From contig NC_135719.1 in assembly GCF_964656455.1 (NCBI RefSeq), positions 134,849,284-134,913,283 of the forward strand: 64,000 nt of DNA, given 5' to 3'. Below the pieces are notes generated by a model. The model saw only the letters and a list, made by a program, of their open reading frames with translations, had not been told where the DNA came from and searched no databases. Both the position numbers and the translations under genes were made by a program. Position 1 is the stretch's first letter; each line of letters begins with the position of its first letter. Below are positions 44,450-57,019 of the stretch, one piece after another. This DNA comes from Halichoerus grypus. Lineage: Eukaryota > Chordata > Mammalia > Carnivora > Phocidae.

Positions 44450-46540
44450 AAGTTATAAAGGAAGTAAGTGTAGCTACCAAAGAGAAAAGACCCTAAAACT
44501 ACTTGGACCTATGCTACTTCAAATTAACCTTTTTTCCCCTTCAGTTTCAGAGTATGTAAGTGGGATAGATATAAGCAACTGGCAAAATCCCTATATTGGA
44601 TTTATCCCTTGGAATAAGAAGTAGTATGATAGGAAAGACTAAATGGGAAAGTCTCCAAAGTAATCCCTGTTCCAAACTCAATTAATGAAAAGAAAAATCA
44701 AATTTCAGCAGTGGGAAATGTCACACATTTAGGTCTATGATCAAAACTTGAAAGATGTAGAAGTTTTGACTTACATCAAAATACTGTTTAATATTCCAAT
44801 TTAGCCCATGCAAAAGACTTTGTAAAATGGCAGTGATTATCATAAGCTTAACCAGATAGGGATTCTGTAATGAACTTATATATTGACACAAATGTGGTAT
44901 AAAATCTCCGGAGCCTAGTACTCATATTTTAATAGAAAAAAAATATTTTTCTATCTCTAGTTCAATAAATAGAAAGATAACAAGCAGTTTCTTATCTTCT
45001 TTAAGGTACCTCCTCTTTGTCCTACCTCTGAGATAAATTCTCCCAATTTGTACCACACTTAAGCCCACAGGGATCTTGATCATCGCACAAAACCCCAAAT
45101 GTCATGCTGGGCTACCACATTGGTGACCTCATGCTTACAGGATGTGTAGAGAAAGGAAAAAAAAGAGGAGCATAGATGCTTTTGTAAGATGCATGAATTA
45201 TTGAAGACTGGCGGAGTAAATCCCATGTAGCCAAGAATACTGCTTTATACAGATAGATTTTGTTGAGAGCTAGCTAGATAAGGTTTGGTACGGCTTAGTT
45301 ATAGATAAATATAGATATTAATGCAGATAAAGACATATTCAGATGCTATGTTTGTTGCTATAAATAAAAATACAAATAGGACATAATTCTTGATTTCAAG
45401 GACTCATAACCCAGAGAAACAGTATATTCAAAATAATGTTATGGATAAAGTCAAAATAATACTATGGATATATTTCTTTTATTAAAAATAAATTCAACCT
45501 GAAATTCAACAGTATTGATGGGCTTAATAACAAAAGACAACATCTAGACATTGGTATACAATTTTTGAAAATTTAAAGACAAAGGCACTATCTTATGAGT
45601 TGCCAGAGAGAAAGGAATAATAAATTATGAAGATAATTTTGAATTTCAATACCAAGCCCATGTGAACAAAGAATGTAAGAGAAGCTAAATAAAGATAATT
45701 AAATTTAAATCAATTAACTTGGCCAAATGATTTTTCACTTTAAAAGAAGAAAGTGAATTTATTACAAATCTAGAGACAAATATAATTTGTCAGCAGATAA
45801 TCTCTATTGCAAAGTTCAAAGCAAGAAATAATTAAGAACTTAAAGAACAGTGTAAGTTATGGGAAGATAATTGGCTTTATAGGTTAGCATACATTTTGTT
45901 TTGTTAAGCAAAATATATTAATAAAAATAAAGCTACGTAGCGTGACAACATATAAAATCTTTCTTTAAAATATTGTTAGTCAAGATATAACAGCAAAAAC
46001 ATATAAGGATTAGGAAACAGTGTTAAGCTAGTTACTCAGTCTTCCTTAATATGAGTTAAAAGATTTATCTAGAATAAACTAAGTTAATAATTAAAATGAT
46101 ATAATTATCAAAAATTATTTTTTAAAATATTTGTTAAAACATTAAAGAATGCCTAGATGATGTTCTACAATATATTTTAAGAACCATACAGTAAAATAAT
46201 ATTTTGAAATAAAATTTTGTTAACTGCAAATTTTAAACAATTACTTTCATGTTCTGCATGCCCAATAAGCTTCTGGACCTAGATAATTATTTTAGTGCAA
46301 GGAAATAAAAAGTTCAATCTGATTAAATATCAAATTAATTTATAAAAAGAAATAAGAATAATTAAAGGTAAATTTCCAGAGTTGTTTAGATTTTATATAT
46401 AAGTATACAATACACATAAACACACATATATATGTGTATATGTATGTATACATATTTGCATATACAGTTGTGTATATGCTTACATATGTTAATATATCAA
46501 TAGAAAAGAAACAAAATAATAGACTTTTGTGTGGATAACA
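44450..46540. other. unassigned, very AT-rich DNA
   Basis: About 2 kb with no recognised gene. An alternating TA/TG stretch at 46420-46490 could adopt left-handed DNA. Parts may be worn L1, but no landmark is clear. Confidence 0.4.
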
Positions 46541-46541
46541 G

Positions 46542-46761
46542 AAATGCTGCTTTTAAGGATTTTATTTATTTGACAGAGAGAGAGACAGAGAGAGAGCACA
46601 AGCAGGGGAAGCAGCAGAGGGAGAGGGAGAAGCTGACTTCCCTCTAAGCAGGGAGTCCAGTGCATGTGGGTGCTTGATCCCAGGACCTTGGGATCATGAC
46701 CTGAGCCGAAGGCAGATGCTTAACCAACTGAGCCATCCAGGTGCCCTACAAATGCTTCTTT
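46542..46761 (-). mobile_element. SINEC with near-exact target-site duplication
   Basis: The body is about 46555-46747, reverse orientation, with head 'gagccatccaggtgccct'. Flanks are aaatgctgctttt (from 46542) and aaatgcttctttt (from 46750), one base apart. It is an intermediate-age copy. Confidence 0.93.
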
Positions 46762-48950
46762 TCTAACTGTGAAATCAGATAATACATGTATAATTGAAAG
46801 TTTACTTAAAAGAATGAAGCATTACTCTAAGGACTGTAGAATATACAGAAAGAAAACCCACTAACAATAATGAATGTATATATCTCAAACAGTATATAGC
46901 ATTGAGATATCTTAAGGATAATAGTAAGCAAAGCAAATAGAATTACATTGAGATATAATTTCAATTTTGAATTTTAATTTCTAATTAACTTATTTCCCTT
47001 GATTATTAGACCAATATATCAAGAAAATGCAATAGAGTGGGCCTGGACTATAACAATGTATTGATTAGTTAACTCATAATAACATTATGTTTAGGAAGGA
47101 GAAATATGGCTAGATATAATAAAATATGTTGGGTTCATACCCGATTGAACAACTGAGACCAAAAGGCTTTGATTAATGGATTGATAACAAAATTAAGAGA
47201 AGTTTTAAGGGACATTCCCAGAACACATTTCTCTGCCCTGTTCTATGCAACAGTTTAAATAATAAGTTGGAAGATGGCATGCTTGTCAACTTTGAGGAAC
47301 AGTATTAGCTGGATGACAGAATCAGACTTCAAAAACCATTTGTTCATTTTTTCAAAAATACTCAACAATTACTATTGGATAGAATCACTTATACAAGATG
47401 AGGGAAAATCTATTAAGATGAATTTTAATAAAATTCCTAGTATGTTACTATATTTAGCACTGAAAGATCAAATGCATAACTCTATGAAACTCTTGTAAAA
47501 ATCACTTAGAAGCCTATCTGAAAGAAATGTTAGGTGTTGGCAATAGACTCAAAGTCAACCAATGGTGTCCATAGGTACCAGGAAACTTAATGTGAGCGTA
47601 GACTACATTTAAGAGTCAGCTTAGACTAAAGTGGAGAAAGAAAGAATCAGATTTATGGACCAGTAAAAAATTGCAAAGAAACATAAGAAAATACTGGAGA
47701 AGTTACTAAAATAACTTTTTAAAAACGGATGCCAATGGATTCCCTACAGAATGGTCAAAAATATAAAAAGAATAATCTTTGTATTCCATAAGCTATTCCA
47801 AACATATGTGTGCATAAAATTAGTAAAAAAAACAGCCAGAAAAATGAGAGTTAAATACCATTTATGAATTTAGATAAAGACCAAACAACTATATACATTA
47901 AAGTATTACTCATAGTAACAAATCCATTAGTGAAGAAAGACATGTTTAGTATGCATAAATTGTTTGCACCACAATCAACCAAAAGAAATGTTCTATTATT
48001 TCTTTCTATAATTCTGCTCTGATCTCCATCAACCCAGCTGGAAGAAATTCATCTCAGCAATATTTTGGGGATTTCTCATCTTGTAGTGTGGGCAAAGCCA
48101 AGTCAGGGATATAGGTTGTGAAGAACACTTAGAGAAGTGTCTGCTGATCATATCTCATAGGCCCATTGCCCAAAAAACCATATTCCCTTTAGTGTCTGTG
48201 GTTTCACTGCTTCCTTGCCAAATTTGTGTGAGGATTTTTCAGTGGTTCCCAAGATTCAGTTTTAATTATCTGGATTTTATATTCTTCCTATCAAATTTCC
48301 ATCACTCTTAGATGCAGTGTGTTGGAACAGAGAATGGGTCTGTATCATTCAACAACTTTTCTCTAAACCCAGTTCTTTTCCTCTTACCTAGGGAAAACTT
48401 AGGCAGTACTTCAATACATCCAATATTGACCCAAATATATCACTTTCTACTTTTAAAATTCTCTATATGGGGGCAATTTGGCACTATCATGTTTTAAGCC
48501 ATTTTTCAAAAAAAGAAATATTTTGTGACATTTATTTGCCTTCTCAGTGCATAGAAATTTTTTTGTCTGAGTCTGCAATTCTATAGCTTTTATTATTAGA
48601 CACTACTACTTCCAAGATCTTAGAAAAGAGACCCAAAGATTTGACTTGGCAACTGTCTTAGGCAAGTGGTGGGTATAGCAATAGCAAAGTGATCTTAAAA
48701 AAAACAAAAAACAAAAAACAAAAAACAAGAGCTCAATATACAAATTCAACCATGTGATGATAAGCATTGGGAAATTATTAATTTAAGATATCATGAAAGA
48801 CATATGCACTTCACAGTTACTACACTATAAATTGGATCATCACCTGAAACCATTCTACACCTGTTATACAGTGAAATACTGTAAAGGCCCATGTTATTTC
48901 TAAAGATGTATTAAAAATACATATACATTAAGGAGATAGGAAATCATTCT
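46762..48950. other. unassigned AT-rich DNA
   Basis: No gene or named repeat is recognised. Frames at 47274 (74 codons) and 48312 (61 codons) have no known domain. An (AAAAAAC)n run lies at about 48698-48728. Confidence 0.4.
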
Positions 48951-48959
48951 ATTCAATGT

Positions 48960-49665
48960 GCAAGCACCAGTTATTCTTTTTCAAACAAGATGTAGATAAA
49001 TTAGAACACAACCTTGTCATTCTTTTGGTATTGTATTGAGAATTCATGCAATATATGTAATAGCAAAAAAAAAAAAAAAAAGCACAAAAAATACCGCAAT
49101 AAGAAATAAGAAAAATCATACTCTTTGCAGATGATTACTGTGCATGAGACTATTCAGGAAAATCAACAAAAATTATGAGACGAAAATACTTTTAATTAGT
49201 CACACTACAGTTTGTGCTTATATAGAAGAATAATGGAAATAATAAAAAAGACTTTTGTATTCATTTTCTGTGGCTCCTCTAACAAACTTCACGACTTAAA
49301 GCAACAGAAAGGTTTTCCTTTATATTTCTGGAAGCCAGATATCCAAAATCAGTATCACTAGTTATCAAGGTTAATACCTTGAGTCCATACTCCCTCTAAA
49401 GGTTCTGGGAAGAATCTGTTCCTTGCCTCCTGCATGTCCTGTGGCTGTTGATATCCCTTGGCTTGTGGGCGACTCGCTCCAAAGTGCCTTTCTGGTCATA
49501 TTACCTTCTCCTCTTTTGTTTGTGCAGTAAAATCTGATCATTTAAGTCCTCATGGAATATTTTATAGAACTTGACAAATTGTTAATAAAATCAAATTAGA
49601 AAAACATATTAATTTAGTCAAAGAATAGATATAATTTAAAAAGGAATGATGACAAATTTACCATA
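48960..49665 (+). mobile_element. old L1 ORF2 fragment, interrupted
   Basis: The part tttgcagatgat at 49123-49134 encodes the F-A-D-D of the L1 reverse transcriptase and is followed by 'gaaaatcaacaaaaattatgag'. L1-like sequence may resume at 49575-49665 after an MLT1 LTR. Only this stretch is identifiable and edges are uncertain. An A-run lies at 49065-49081. Confidence 0.55.
49256..49572 (-). mobile_element. MLT1-type LTR, diverged
   Basis: Reverse MLT1 layout: gtattcattttctgtggct, 'tatttctggaagccagat', 'gggaagaatctgttccttgcctcc', 'gatatcccttggcttgtgg', then 'gtaaaatctgatcattta'. It is shorter and more worn than the copies at 28954 and 61972. Confidence 0.8.
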
Positions 49666-49670
49666 CCAGC

Positions 49671-49797
49671 ATTTTTTTTTTTACAGTCACAGAGTTATTT
49701 ATTTATTTACCTCTTTTTATTTATTTTATTTTGTTTTTCATTTCAAATTTTTATTTAAATTCTAGTTAGTTAACATACAGTGCAATATTGGTTTCAG
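49671..49797 (-). mobile_element. short L1 3' end
   Basis: From a T-run through TTTA-rich sequence to tttatttaaattctagtta, gttaacatacagtgcaata and ggtttcagg. The word ccagc(at)tttt occurs on both sides, a likely short duplication. Confidence 0.75.
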
Positions 49798-49799
49798 GA

Positions 49800-50934
49800 A
49801 CTCCAGCTTTTAAAATACATCAACATTTGTAATCACCAAAATCTTTTGACATAATATTAAAAATACTGAAAAATGATCAGTGGAAAGAAAACTAAAAATT
49901 GACTGCATAAGTTCCAACCATGATCAAAAAGGAACACAGAAAATCGAGTAAATATGTTCTTTGGGGCTTGAACTCTGAGTTTAAAGATTAATTTATTCCA
50001 TTCTTCATTCTATATGTTGAAATAAAACTGCAAGGGATATACCTAAATAGAATCAATTTATGAAATTAAAGAAAAAGATACAAAATTTATTTCAAATCTA
50101 AAGAAGGTTGAAAATGATGAAAGCAATGATAATGTTAAAGCTATGATGGATGGGTTTCAGTATATCATTCATAAAATTCCACAGTAAAATTGTGCCAGGG
50201 AGACATTTAGAGGCAACTAGTAGAAAACCTCACATAGTGACTTAAGTAATAATGGCATTTAAGGATCTTAAATAAAAAGAGGTCCAGAGGTTGCCAATCT
50301 AGAGCTAGTACCACTCAGTAATTTTACCAAGAATGTTCTTTTACTCTCTTGTCGGTAGCTGGTTGCTTTTTTGGCTAGAGGCATATTGAAATATGGTTGC
50401 CAGATGGCTGCTACCCCTCCAGCCATCATGACTACATTCAAAGCAAATAATCATGGAAGAGGTTGATAAAAATGGGGTTTTCCTCAAGTGGTTTTCTTTT
50501 TTTCTGTTATTTTTTTAAACAAAAAGGAAAAATAATTCCAAGGTTTCTGTTTGTTTGTTTGATTGTTTGATTTTTAGGAAACTTCGTTTTAGTCTCAACA
50601 GCAAGAAATGGGTAATACAGCCACTTCTGATGGCAAAAGTGGATATCTGGCTAGGAAGAATGAAATCTGTAGACTGAGAAAATCATTATTAACCCCCGGG
50701 GTTGGGCATATAACTCTTTTAAACAGAACTGGCATAGTTTAGCCAGGAAAAATAGGTAGAATGACTATTGGTTAAGAGCTAGAAAGTGTGCAGCATAAAC
50801 CTGTCACATTAATGCAGTACCTGGTAGATAGTATATGTTGATAAAATAATAAATCAGTATGTGGATATAAGCAAACTCTGTGATGCTAAAATATGCCTAT
50901 TAAATAAACAGAGGTAAGTTAAAATGATGGTATT
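49800..50934. other. unassigned AT-rich DNA
   Basis: No exon is recognised. The left part (49800-50260) may be worn plus-strand L1. A GTTT run lies at 50548-50572. Confidence 0.35.
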
Positions 50935-51062
50935 CATCATTCATTCATTTAGCCATTAATTACTGAGTGTTTATATATCAGGCACTAGTCTAAGTATTAG
51001 GTATATGCTAGTGAATGAAATGACCTCTGCCCCAGTGAAGCTGAGATTTGATGGTTGACCTA
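50935..51062 (+). repeat. second copy of the ancient repeat at 41395
   Basis: The order attcatcattcattcattta, 'gagtgtttatatatcaggcactagtctaagtattagg', 'gctagtgaatgaaatgacctctgcccc' matches the head of the element at 41395. Family not named. Confidence 0.6.
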
Positions 51063-51469
51063 GTAAAAACTGATTAAACTCTGGGAAATCTAGTGTACTT
51101 TTATGTCACTGGTGGTATTTAAAATAAATAGTTTCAGTTTCCTTAGAGATAAATCTTGAAACTCTTAATAACATCTATAAAACTATATGGCCAATTCTAT
51201 GGATGTATTTCAATTTTTCAAAAGTCATTTTTTAAAAAATGTGTATGGCGATTTAATGAACCACTGGAAACACCCAAATATCTAACAGCAAGTGAACAAT
51301 TTATTAAACCCTTCTTTATTCATGCATAAAATACAATATAACTATTACAAATGTAAGATTTGGGGCCTAATACAGAAATGTGTACATGAAATAACAATGT
51401 GTGAAAAAGCAGATCAAACAATTGAAACGAATAATAGTCTTCCTTAACTCTCATAGATCTGCACACTCC

Positions 51470-51895
51470 TCTTTCTTTTATATTACTTAGAATGTGTCTC
51501 CTTTTCCCTAATGGACAATCACCAATACCTTATCTCCTGGGAAGTCTTCATTGCTACTTAGTCCCCTACTCAATTATTTGATTTTTCCTCTTAACACTAA
51601 TAACCTTTATGTTAATTTATATTGTTATATATTGTAAAATATATTGTTATATTATAGTGTTATCATGGTGTATCATAATGAGTTATGTATGCTTCTGTCT
51701 GGTTTTTGAGCATCTCTCTAAAGGAAGAAGCAATATGTTATTCATTTCCAAATTCCAGGGACCTGAGAACGGATATTTCATTCTTGTGTCCTCAGTATCT
51801 ATGAATATGTCTGTCATAGGGAAGGCACTCAAAAAATGTTTGTTGAGTGAATCTAGTAAGTGCTAAATAAATACTGGCTGAATGAGTGAATGAAT
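51470..51895 (+). repeat. L2 LINE 3' end
   Basis: The right part is diagnostic: 'cattcttgtgtcctcagtatctatgaat', 'gggaaggcactcaaaaaatgtttgttgagtga', 'gtaagtgctaaataaatactgg', gaatgagtgaatgaat. The left part is worn, with an AT-rich stretch at 51610-51670. The frame at 51609-51866 is a by-product. Confidence 0.8.
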
Positions 51896-52026
51896 TCCCA
51901 TAGAATTTTAATCATAATCATAATCAGAATTGAATTTCAAAATGTTTAATAAAAATTAACATTTATTACGTGCTTTTTTTTCTGGAGAAAATTTAACACT
52001 GACTATTTTACAGACAAGATGTTCTT

Positions 52027-52267
52027 AAAATGTAACATCTAGGGGGAGATGAACCATGAGAGACTATGGACTCTGAGAAAGAAACTGAGGGTTCTAGAGG
52101 GGAGGGGCATGGGGGGATGGGTTAGCCTGGTGATGGGTATTAAAGAGGGCACGTTCTGCATGGAGCACTGGGTGTTACACGCAAACAATGAATCATGGAA
52201 CACTACATCAAAAACTAATGATGTAATGTATGGTGATTAACATAACATAATAAAAAAATGTAACATC
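52027..52267 (+). mobile_element. carnivoran L1 3' end with exact target-site duplication
   Basis: The body is 52040-52254: the distal 3' UTR module only ('gagagactatggactctgag', gggttagcctggtgatggg, atggagcactgggtgttac) and a short A-tail. The duplication aaaatgtaacatc is at 52027-52039 and 52255-52267. The plus frame at 52049-52240 is a by-product. Confidence 0.97.
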
Positions 52268-52586
52268 CAATGAAATATGTACAGAACTTTGAATATCATT
52301 TTTTTAATGACACCTCCCATTGTTTGACTTATCTGGACCTCCCTGCCTGGCCTATTGAACTTGACACCACACTGGAGTCTGCACTCCTTTTTAAGCCTGC
52401 CATTTTTGTTGCAGACTACATGCTGTTAATGTAGATTATTATCCTTAAATAACTACTTGCATTCTTCTCTAATTTAAGATCCAGGGTACCTGTACACTTG
52501 TGTTTTTATTTGTTTGTTTGTTTGTTTTACAACTACATGAAAACTGAATGAAGAGGGAAACATGGTTACACATGCGATGAAATAAG
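52268..52586. other. unassigned DNA
   Basis: No gene or named repeat. A GTTT run lies at 52510-52526. Confidence 0.4.
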
Positions 52587-52593
52587 AGAAAAA

Positions 52594-52643
52594 GGTCTCC
52601 CATCCAAGTACTAACGAGGCCCGACCCTGCTTAGCTTCCGAGA
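52594..52643 (-). pseudogene. 5S rRNA-derived fragment
   Basis: Read on the minus strand, these 50 bases match the middle of vertebrate 5S rRNA, from about tcggaagctaagcagggtcg through the loop near gttagtacttggatgg to gggagacc. I see one difference from the usual sequence (ctaacgagg where ctaaccagg is expected on this strand). The 5' third and the 3' end of 5S are missing, and with them part of the internal promoter, so it is not a working gene. The words gagaaaaaggtctc (52586-52599) and gagaaaggtctc (52641-52652) flank it and may be a target-site duplication. Confidence 0.9.
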
Positions 52644-52699
52644 AAGGTCTCATCTTCTTGTCTTCTTTCCTTCTCAACAGATTACCAAAAGATAGCATT

Positions 52700-53140
52700 C
52701 ACTGATTTTGTATCCTTACATACGTTACAAAAGAGTGTATTTTATTTAAATATACTGGAGACAAAGTCTTCTTTGGAGCCTTCACTTGAATTAATACCAG
52801 GCTTCACAAAGAAAAAAGTACTAAATGTGTGGTTCAAATAAGAATATGTACATACATGTTCTGCTAGAGTCTTTGAAATCCATCCAAAGTATCCTGGATC
52901 TCTATTCCAAAGTGTTAATTACAGTGGCAGGGCATTTCTATTTTTTTTCTCTTTTGTGGAGGTTTTGATGCTTTATCCAATAAAGATAGGTATCTAGACC
53001 GCTTTAAATGAATGATTCTTACAATCTGTTGACAAAGATAGACAAATCTAGAAAGTCTTTGATGTCGAATACACAATACTATTTTCGTGGTATGTGTTTC
53101 TACAAATCCCCATAAAAATTCAGTTTTGGCTCCTTTTGAG
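52700..53140. other. unassigned DNA
   Basis: No exon or named repeat is recognised. The 151-codon reverse frame at 52915-53370 is the longest in the window, but it runs through the CA/GT microsatellite and has no known domain. Confidence 0.4.
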
Positions 53141-53149
53141 GACCACAGG

Positions 53150-53196
53150 GGTGTGTGTGTGTGTGTATGTGTGTGTGTGTGTGCATGTGTGTGTTG
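53150..53196. repeat. (GT)n microsatellite with GGT units after it
   Basis: GT units with single ATGT and CATGT interruptions, followed by GGTGGTGGTGGT at about 53211-53222. Confidence 0.94.
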
Positions 53197-53199
53197 TGA

Positions 53200-53763
53200 T
53201 GGGGAAAGGGGTGGTGGTGGTGGAGAGAGAGACATGAAAGGATACAATGCAAAAGACAAGGATTCTATCTCCTTTGTCTTAGCCAAATGGTTTAGATTTA
53301 ACTGCCTGTGTTTGTGTTGGACCTGAAAAGAAAAGTGACGTATTTTAATCTTCTTTTTTAAAACATACAATCTTATGGAAGTTTAAGTCAACAGCTGTTC
53401 AACTGTCAAGACACCAGCTAAATGCAAATCTGAGTAAAGAAGAAAACCTGTTTAAATGAAAGCCTGTTTGAATGAGGGCCATGGGTTTCAGTATTTGTGT
53501 GAGGGGGAAAAAAAAAGATGGTTACTGAAGTAAAGGATCTTTTTCTAAGATGACTTTTCTTTGTTAAAAATGTTGGAAAGTCATTATTGAACATGAAATC
53601 AGACCTGAAGTGTGTCATCTGTAGGATCATCAGAAGGTGGAGGGAACTGAACACCACTGGCTCATGAACTCAAGGTCAGAGGCTTGACCCGACACAATAT
53701 CTAGTATATAGAATGTGGTCTAGAAAAATGCATGTTGGCAGTGTGAACAAAAAACAGTCAAAG
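53200..53763. other. unassigned DNA
   Basis: No gene or named repeat is recognised. The 79-codon reverse frame at 53418-53657 has no known domain. Confidence 0.4.
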
Positions 53764-53764
53764 A

Positions 53765-53965
53765 GGGATGCCTGGGTGGCTTAGATTGTTAAGCATCTAC
53801 CTTCAGCTCAGGTCATGATCCCAGGGTCTAGGGGATTGAGTCCCACAGCAGGCTCCCTGCTCAGCGGGGAGTCTGCCTCTCCCTCTCTCTCTGCCCCTTC
53901 CCCAACTTGTGCTCTCTCTCCCTCACTCTCTCTCTCAAATAAATAAATAAAATTAAAAAAAAAAA
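53765..53965 (+). mobile_element. SINEC, forward orientation
   Basis: It starts gggatgcctgggtggcttag, holds gctcaggtcatgatcccag and the CTCT-rich stretch, and ends in AAAT units and an A-run. No clear target-site duplication is visible. Confidence 0.95.
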
Positions 53966-53981
53966 GAAATTAAGTGGTCAT

Positions 53982-53995
53982 CCCCCCCCCCCCCC
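53982..53995. repeat. poly(C) run
   Basis: Fourteen C residues just after the SINEC tail. The other strand could form a G-quadruplex. Length may be unreliable. Confidence 0.9.
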
Positions 53996-56560
53996 ATTTT
54001 CCAAAGGCCTTATATAATTGAGTTCTGCTTTAGGAAGATTAATGATAGTTGGCAGGATATATAGTTGTGTGAAAGATAGGCAATTGTTTGAGTGCTTTTT
54101 AATGGTTCAGAAAATTAAGATATAAGCTGTTGGTGGAGAGCGGGAATAACCTGTCTCATTATGATACTGAATAATGGGTTAATTATTTTTCTTCATATAT
54201 GATATAAATCTGTGTTCATATATGTGTTGCAGTTGAAACAGTATAATAAAATATTGTAATTTTTTTTTCCCCCAAAGTAGGCTGTCTGGCTATAAGGCTC
54301 TGCAATCCATAAACGTAATGACCTTGATGAAAACATACTGATTTAAAGACCAGACATTAGATTTGCAGATGCAGAAAATCAATTGTGTTAATATATTAAA
54401 AACTTATTATACTCTTACAGCGATTCACACTAAAAAGACTTAGGGAAGACTAATACATAAATAAAATGACAATGTATGAGTTTATTATGGTGGTAGTTTC
54501 TCTAACCACCTTCACCCCCACTGTATATCACATAGAGTTGGAAACCACTGGGACTATAGTAATTCCTTCTGAGTCAGACTATCAGATTATATGCTCAGAT
54601 ATCACACTGCTAAAGGGGTTCTCTATCCATCATTGTTCTGTTTTCTGTTTAAATTGGTCAATGCCTCATGTGTAAGGTTTCACGACTTTTTATCTTGTAT
54701 TGTACTATTATCCCCAATATTGGCACTTCCTTTTCGTGAACCTAGCTCTCTACAACACCCTCACCTCTGAAACTTTCCCACCATAAGCTCAAGAACTATC
54801 AATCTGGAATCATCTAAAAAGCCCTATCATCAACTTCTTCAGTTCTTTGCCATAATTAAAACTTGACTCTCAGTACCACTTTCTCTTGCCCTATTGAATG
54901 GTAGCTGCTTATTTTCCCACCCCTGTACACCTAGATAGTGAGGCAGTTTCTGTGCTCCATACCCTTCAGTACTACTTCTAGCAATAAGTCTTCCACTCTC
55001 TTATAAAACTAACACACACACACATACACACACAGACACTCCAACTCATTTATTTCAGTCATGATATTTCACTAACATTCCTCACTGCCTTATTATTGCC
55101 ATTAAGACCAAAGAAATCCAATACACTGCCTATTATTTTGCAAAAATTTTTGTGACTACCTAACATTATCTCTACCCAAATCCTGTCATTGTCACCCTTG
55201 TGGACAGCAGTGTAAACATGCACTCTCTACCCTTAATGTTCTCATCTCTAGAGACCTTGTCCTCAGCTACCCCTCACATCCCTACTTCCACATTCTGAAT
55301 TTTGTTACAAATGTAGATTATTTCTACTATGCAATCACTAATTCAGGTATCACACTCTCTGAGTACAACTTGCTTTCCTGGCTATGGTCATTTCTGGACA
55401 TCAGTGAAAGTTCCAGTTCATTGCTTTTCTGAATTCATATGGTCCTTTAGGCATCTATTTTTGTTGCCAACATTCCTTTCTAGTCATAAACATTTGCTGT
55501 AAATATCACTCCAAGCTTCTTTTTGATGATTTATTTACTATATTAAAAATACTAGTTCTTACCCACATTTTTCAAAACTGGAACCCAGCAATGCTTCCCT
55601 GCCCCCAACAGAAAAACCATCTTATTTCTTACTTCACAGAGGAAAATATGGTGATATCGTCTTTAATTTCCTACTTCCACACATACAGAACTATTTACAT
55701 CTGCCTCTTTTTTTTGTCCTGCCTTCCTCTGCTCAAGCACACGTACCTTGAGGTTATTTCCTCACATATCCTCAGAAATCTTTTCTTATAGAGTTCCTCT
55801 TTATCTTTTATGTATTGAACAATACCTTCACCATTAGATCCTTATGAGGTTTATTAGTCGTATATGTATATAAATTCATGTGTGCATGTGAGTCTGCACA
55901 TACACATATATGTACACATATATACACATATAGACAATTGTTCACTTTAAACTGTTTTGTTTTATAACTTCATGGACTTTTTAACTTTGCTCTTAATATG
56001 AATATAAATTTTGAAATAAACTTCTAGTTAGATTACTGAGTATTAAATAAATGAAAGTGCTAAAAAGATTTCTTTTTCAAATTTGAGACCTAAACCTTTC
56101 TCTGTATTTGAAAAATCGTAATTGTTAGTTTATAGGTGGAAAGGTGGTTTACAACTATTTTAAAGACAGATTCTTCCTTGTATATGCTATTTTGATATAA
56201 ATTGATATCTGTGTGGTATATGACTAGAAAACTCTTGCTAAAACTATCATTCTTCCTCTAGAAAATATATGCAAAACCGTCTTTTATATCCATGAGTGTA
56301 TCTCATCTAGCATAGTGGGAAATAATACCGAAACTTTTATAATTCTCTCCTACTACCTCTGTTTCTGCTGTGTGTAATTTCTTATGACACTGAAAAAATT
56401 TAAACAATTAACTATTATTCCCACACATACATGCATACGTGTGTATATATGCATATAGAAACATGCATGTGTGTGTTTGCGTGTTGTGTGTTGACATCTA
56501 CACACATTTATAGCACAAAAACAATACATCTGGTATTGATGTGGCTCCTGTCTCATCTAT
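53996..56560. other. unassigned DNA with simple repeats
   Basis: About 2.5 kb without a recognised gene. From 54690 to 55800 this strand is rich in C, T and A and could be an old LINE in antisense, but I cannot assign it. AC units lie at 55010-55038. Alternating purine-pyrimidine stretches lie at 55858-55935 and 56418-56500. Confidence 0.35.
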
Positions 56561-56705
56561 TATGTAGGAGCACCTGTTCTTAAATATGCCTTTTGTTCAT
56601 GAATGTCCCCAGGGCTTGTCCCCATGTGTACATAAGAACTCATTCTCTCTCTTTTAGTGCAGTATCCACCACTTTTCTCCTCTTATTTGTCTTGTGGGGA
56701 AGATG

Positions 56706-57014
56706 CTACAGTGCAGACACAGGGCACTGACGCAACAGCGAGTTAGTCATAACAGTAGATTGATAGGCTCTACAGTCTCTGTAGCTCTTACAACCATCAC
56801 TTCTTGATATCTGAGAACAGATGTCGATCGCTTTGCAGTAGTATCGAATCCCATGCTGCCACAGGTTTTGGTGCAGTTTCCCACCTCTGCACAAGCCCCA
56901 GTGCCTATCAGTGCATGCTAAAACACATCTTGGGCTGTCCCAGGAGAAAGAATTCTCATCCCCTGACTCATTAACCCCTAAACCCTTAGGACCACATGTG
57001 GCCTCTCTTAGCAA
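56706..57014 (-). other. cysteine-rich open frame, status unknown
   Basis: A reverse frame of 102 codons with nine cysteines, at residues 7, 30, 34, 42, 60, 66, 75, 81 and 97. It has no evident signal peptide or membrane segment. It lies in DNA with no recognised repeat that has about six CpG sites, more than its neighbours. I do not recognise a family. It may be chance, a decayed exon, or the edge of an unrecognised repeat. There is no evidence of splice sites or a promoter. Confidence 0.12.
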
Positions 57015-57019
57015 GACTG

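Noticed and set aside
52915..53370. 151-codon reverse frame, the longest in the window
   Set aside because: It crosses a CA/GT microsatellite (His-Thr repeat) and low-complexity proline-serine sequence. No family is recognised.
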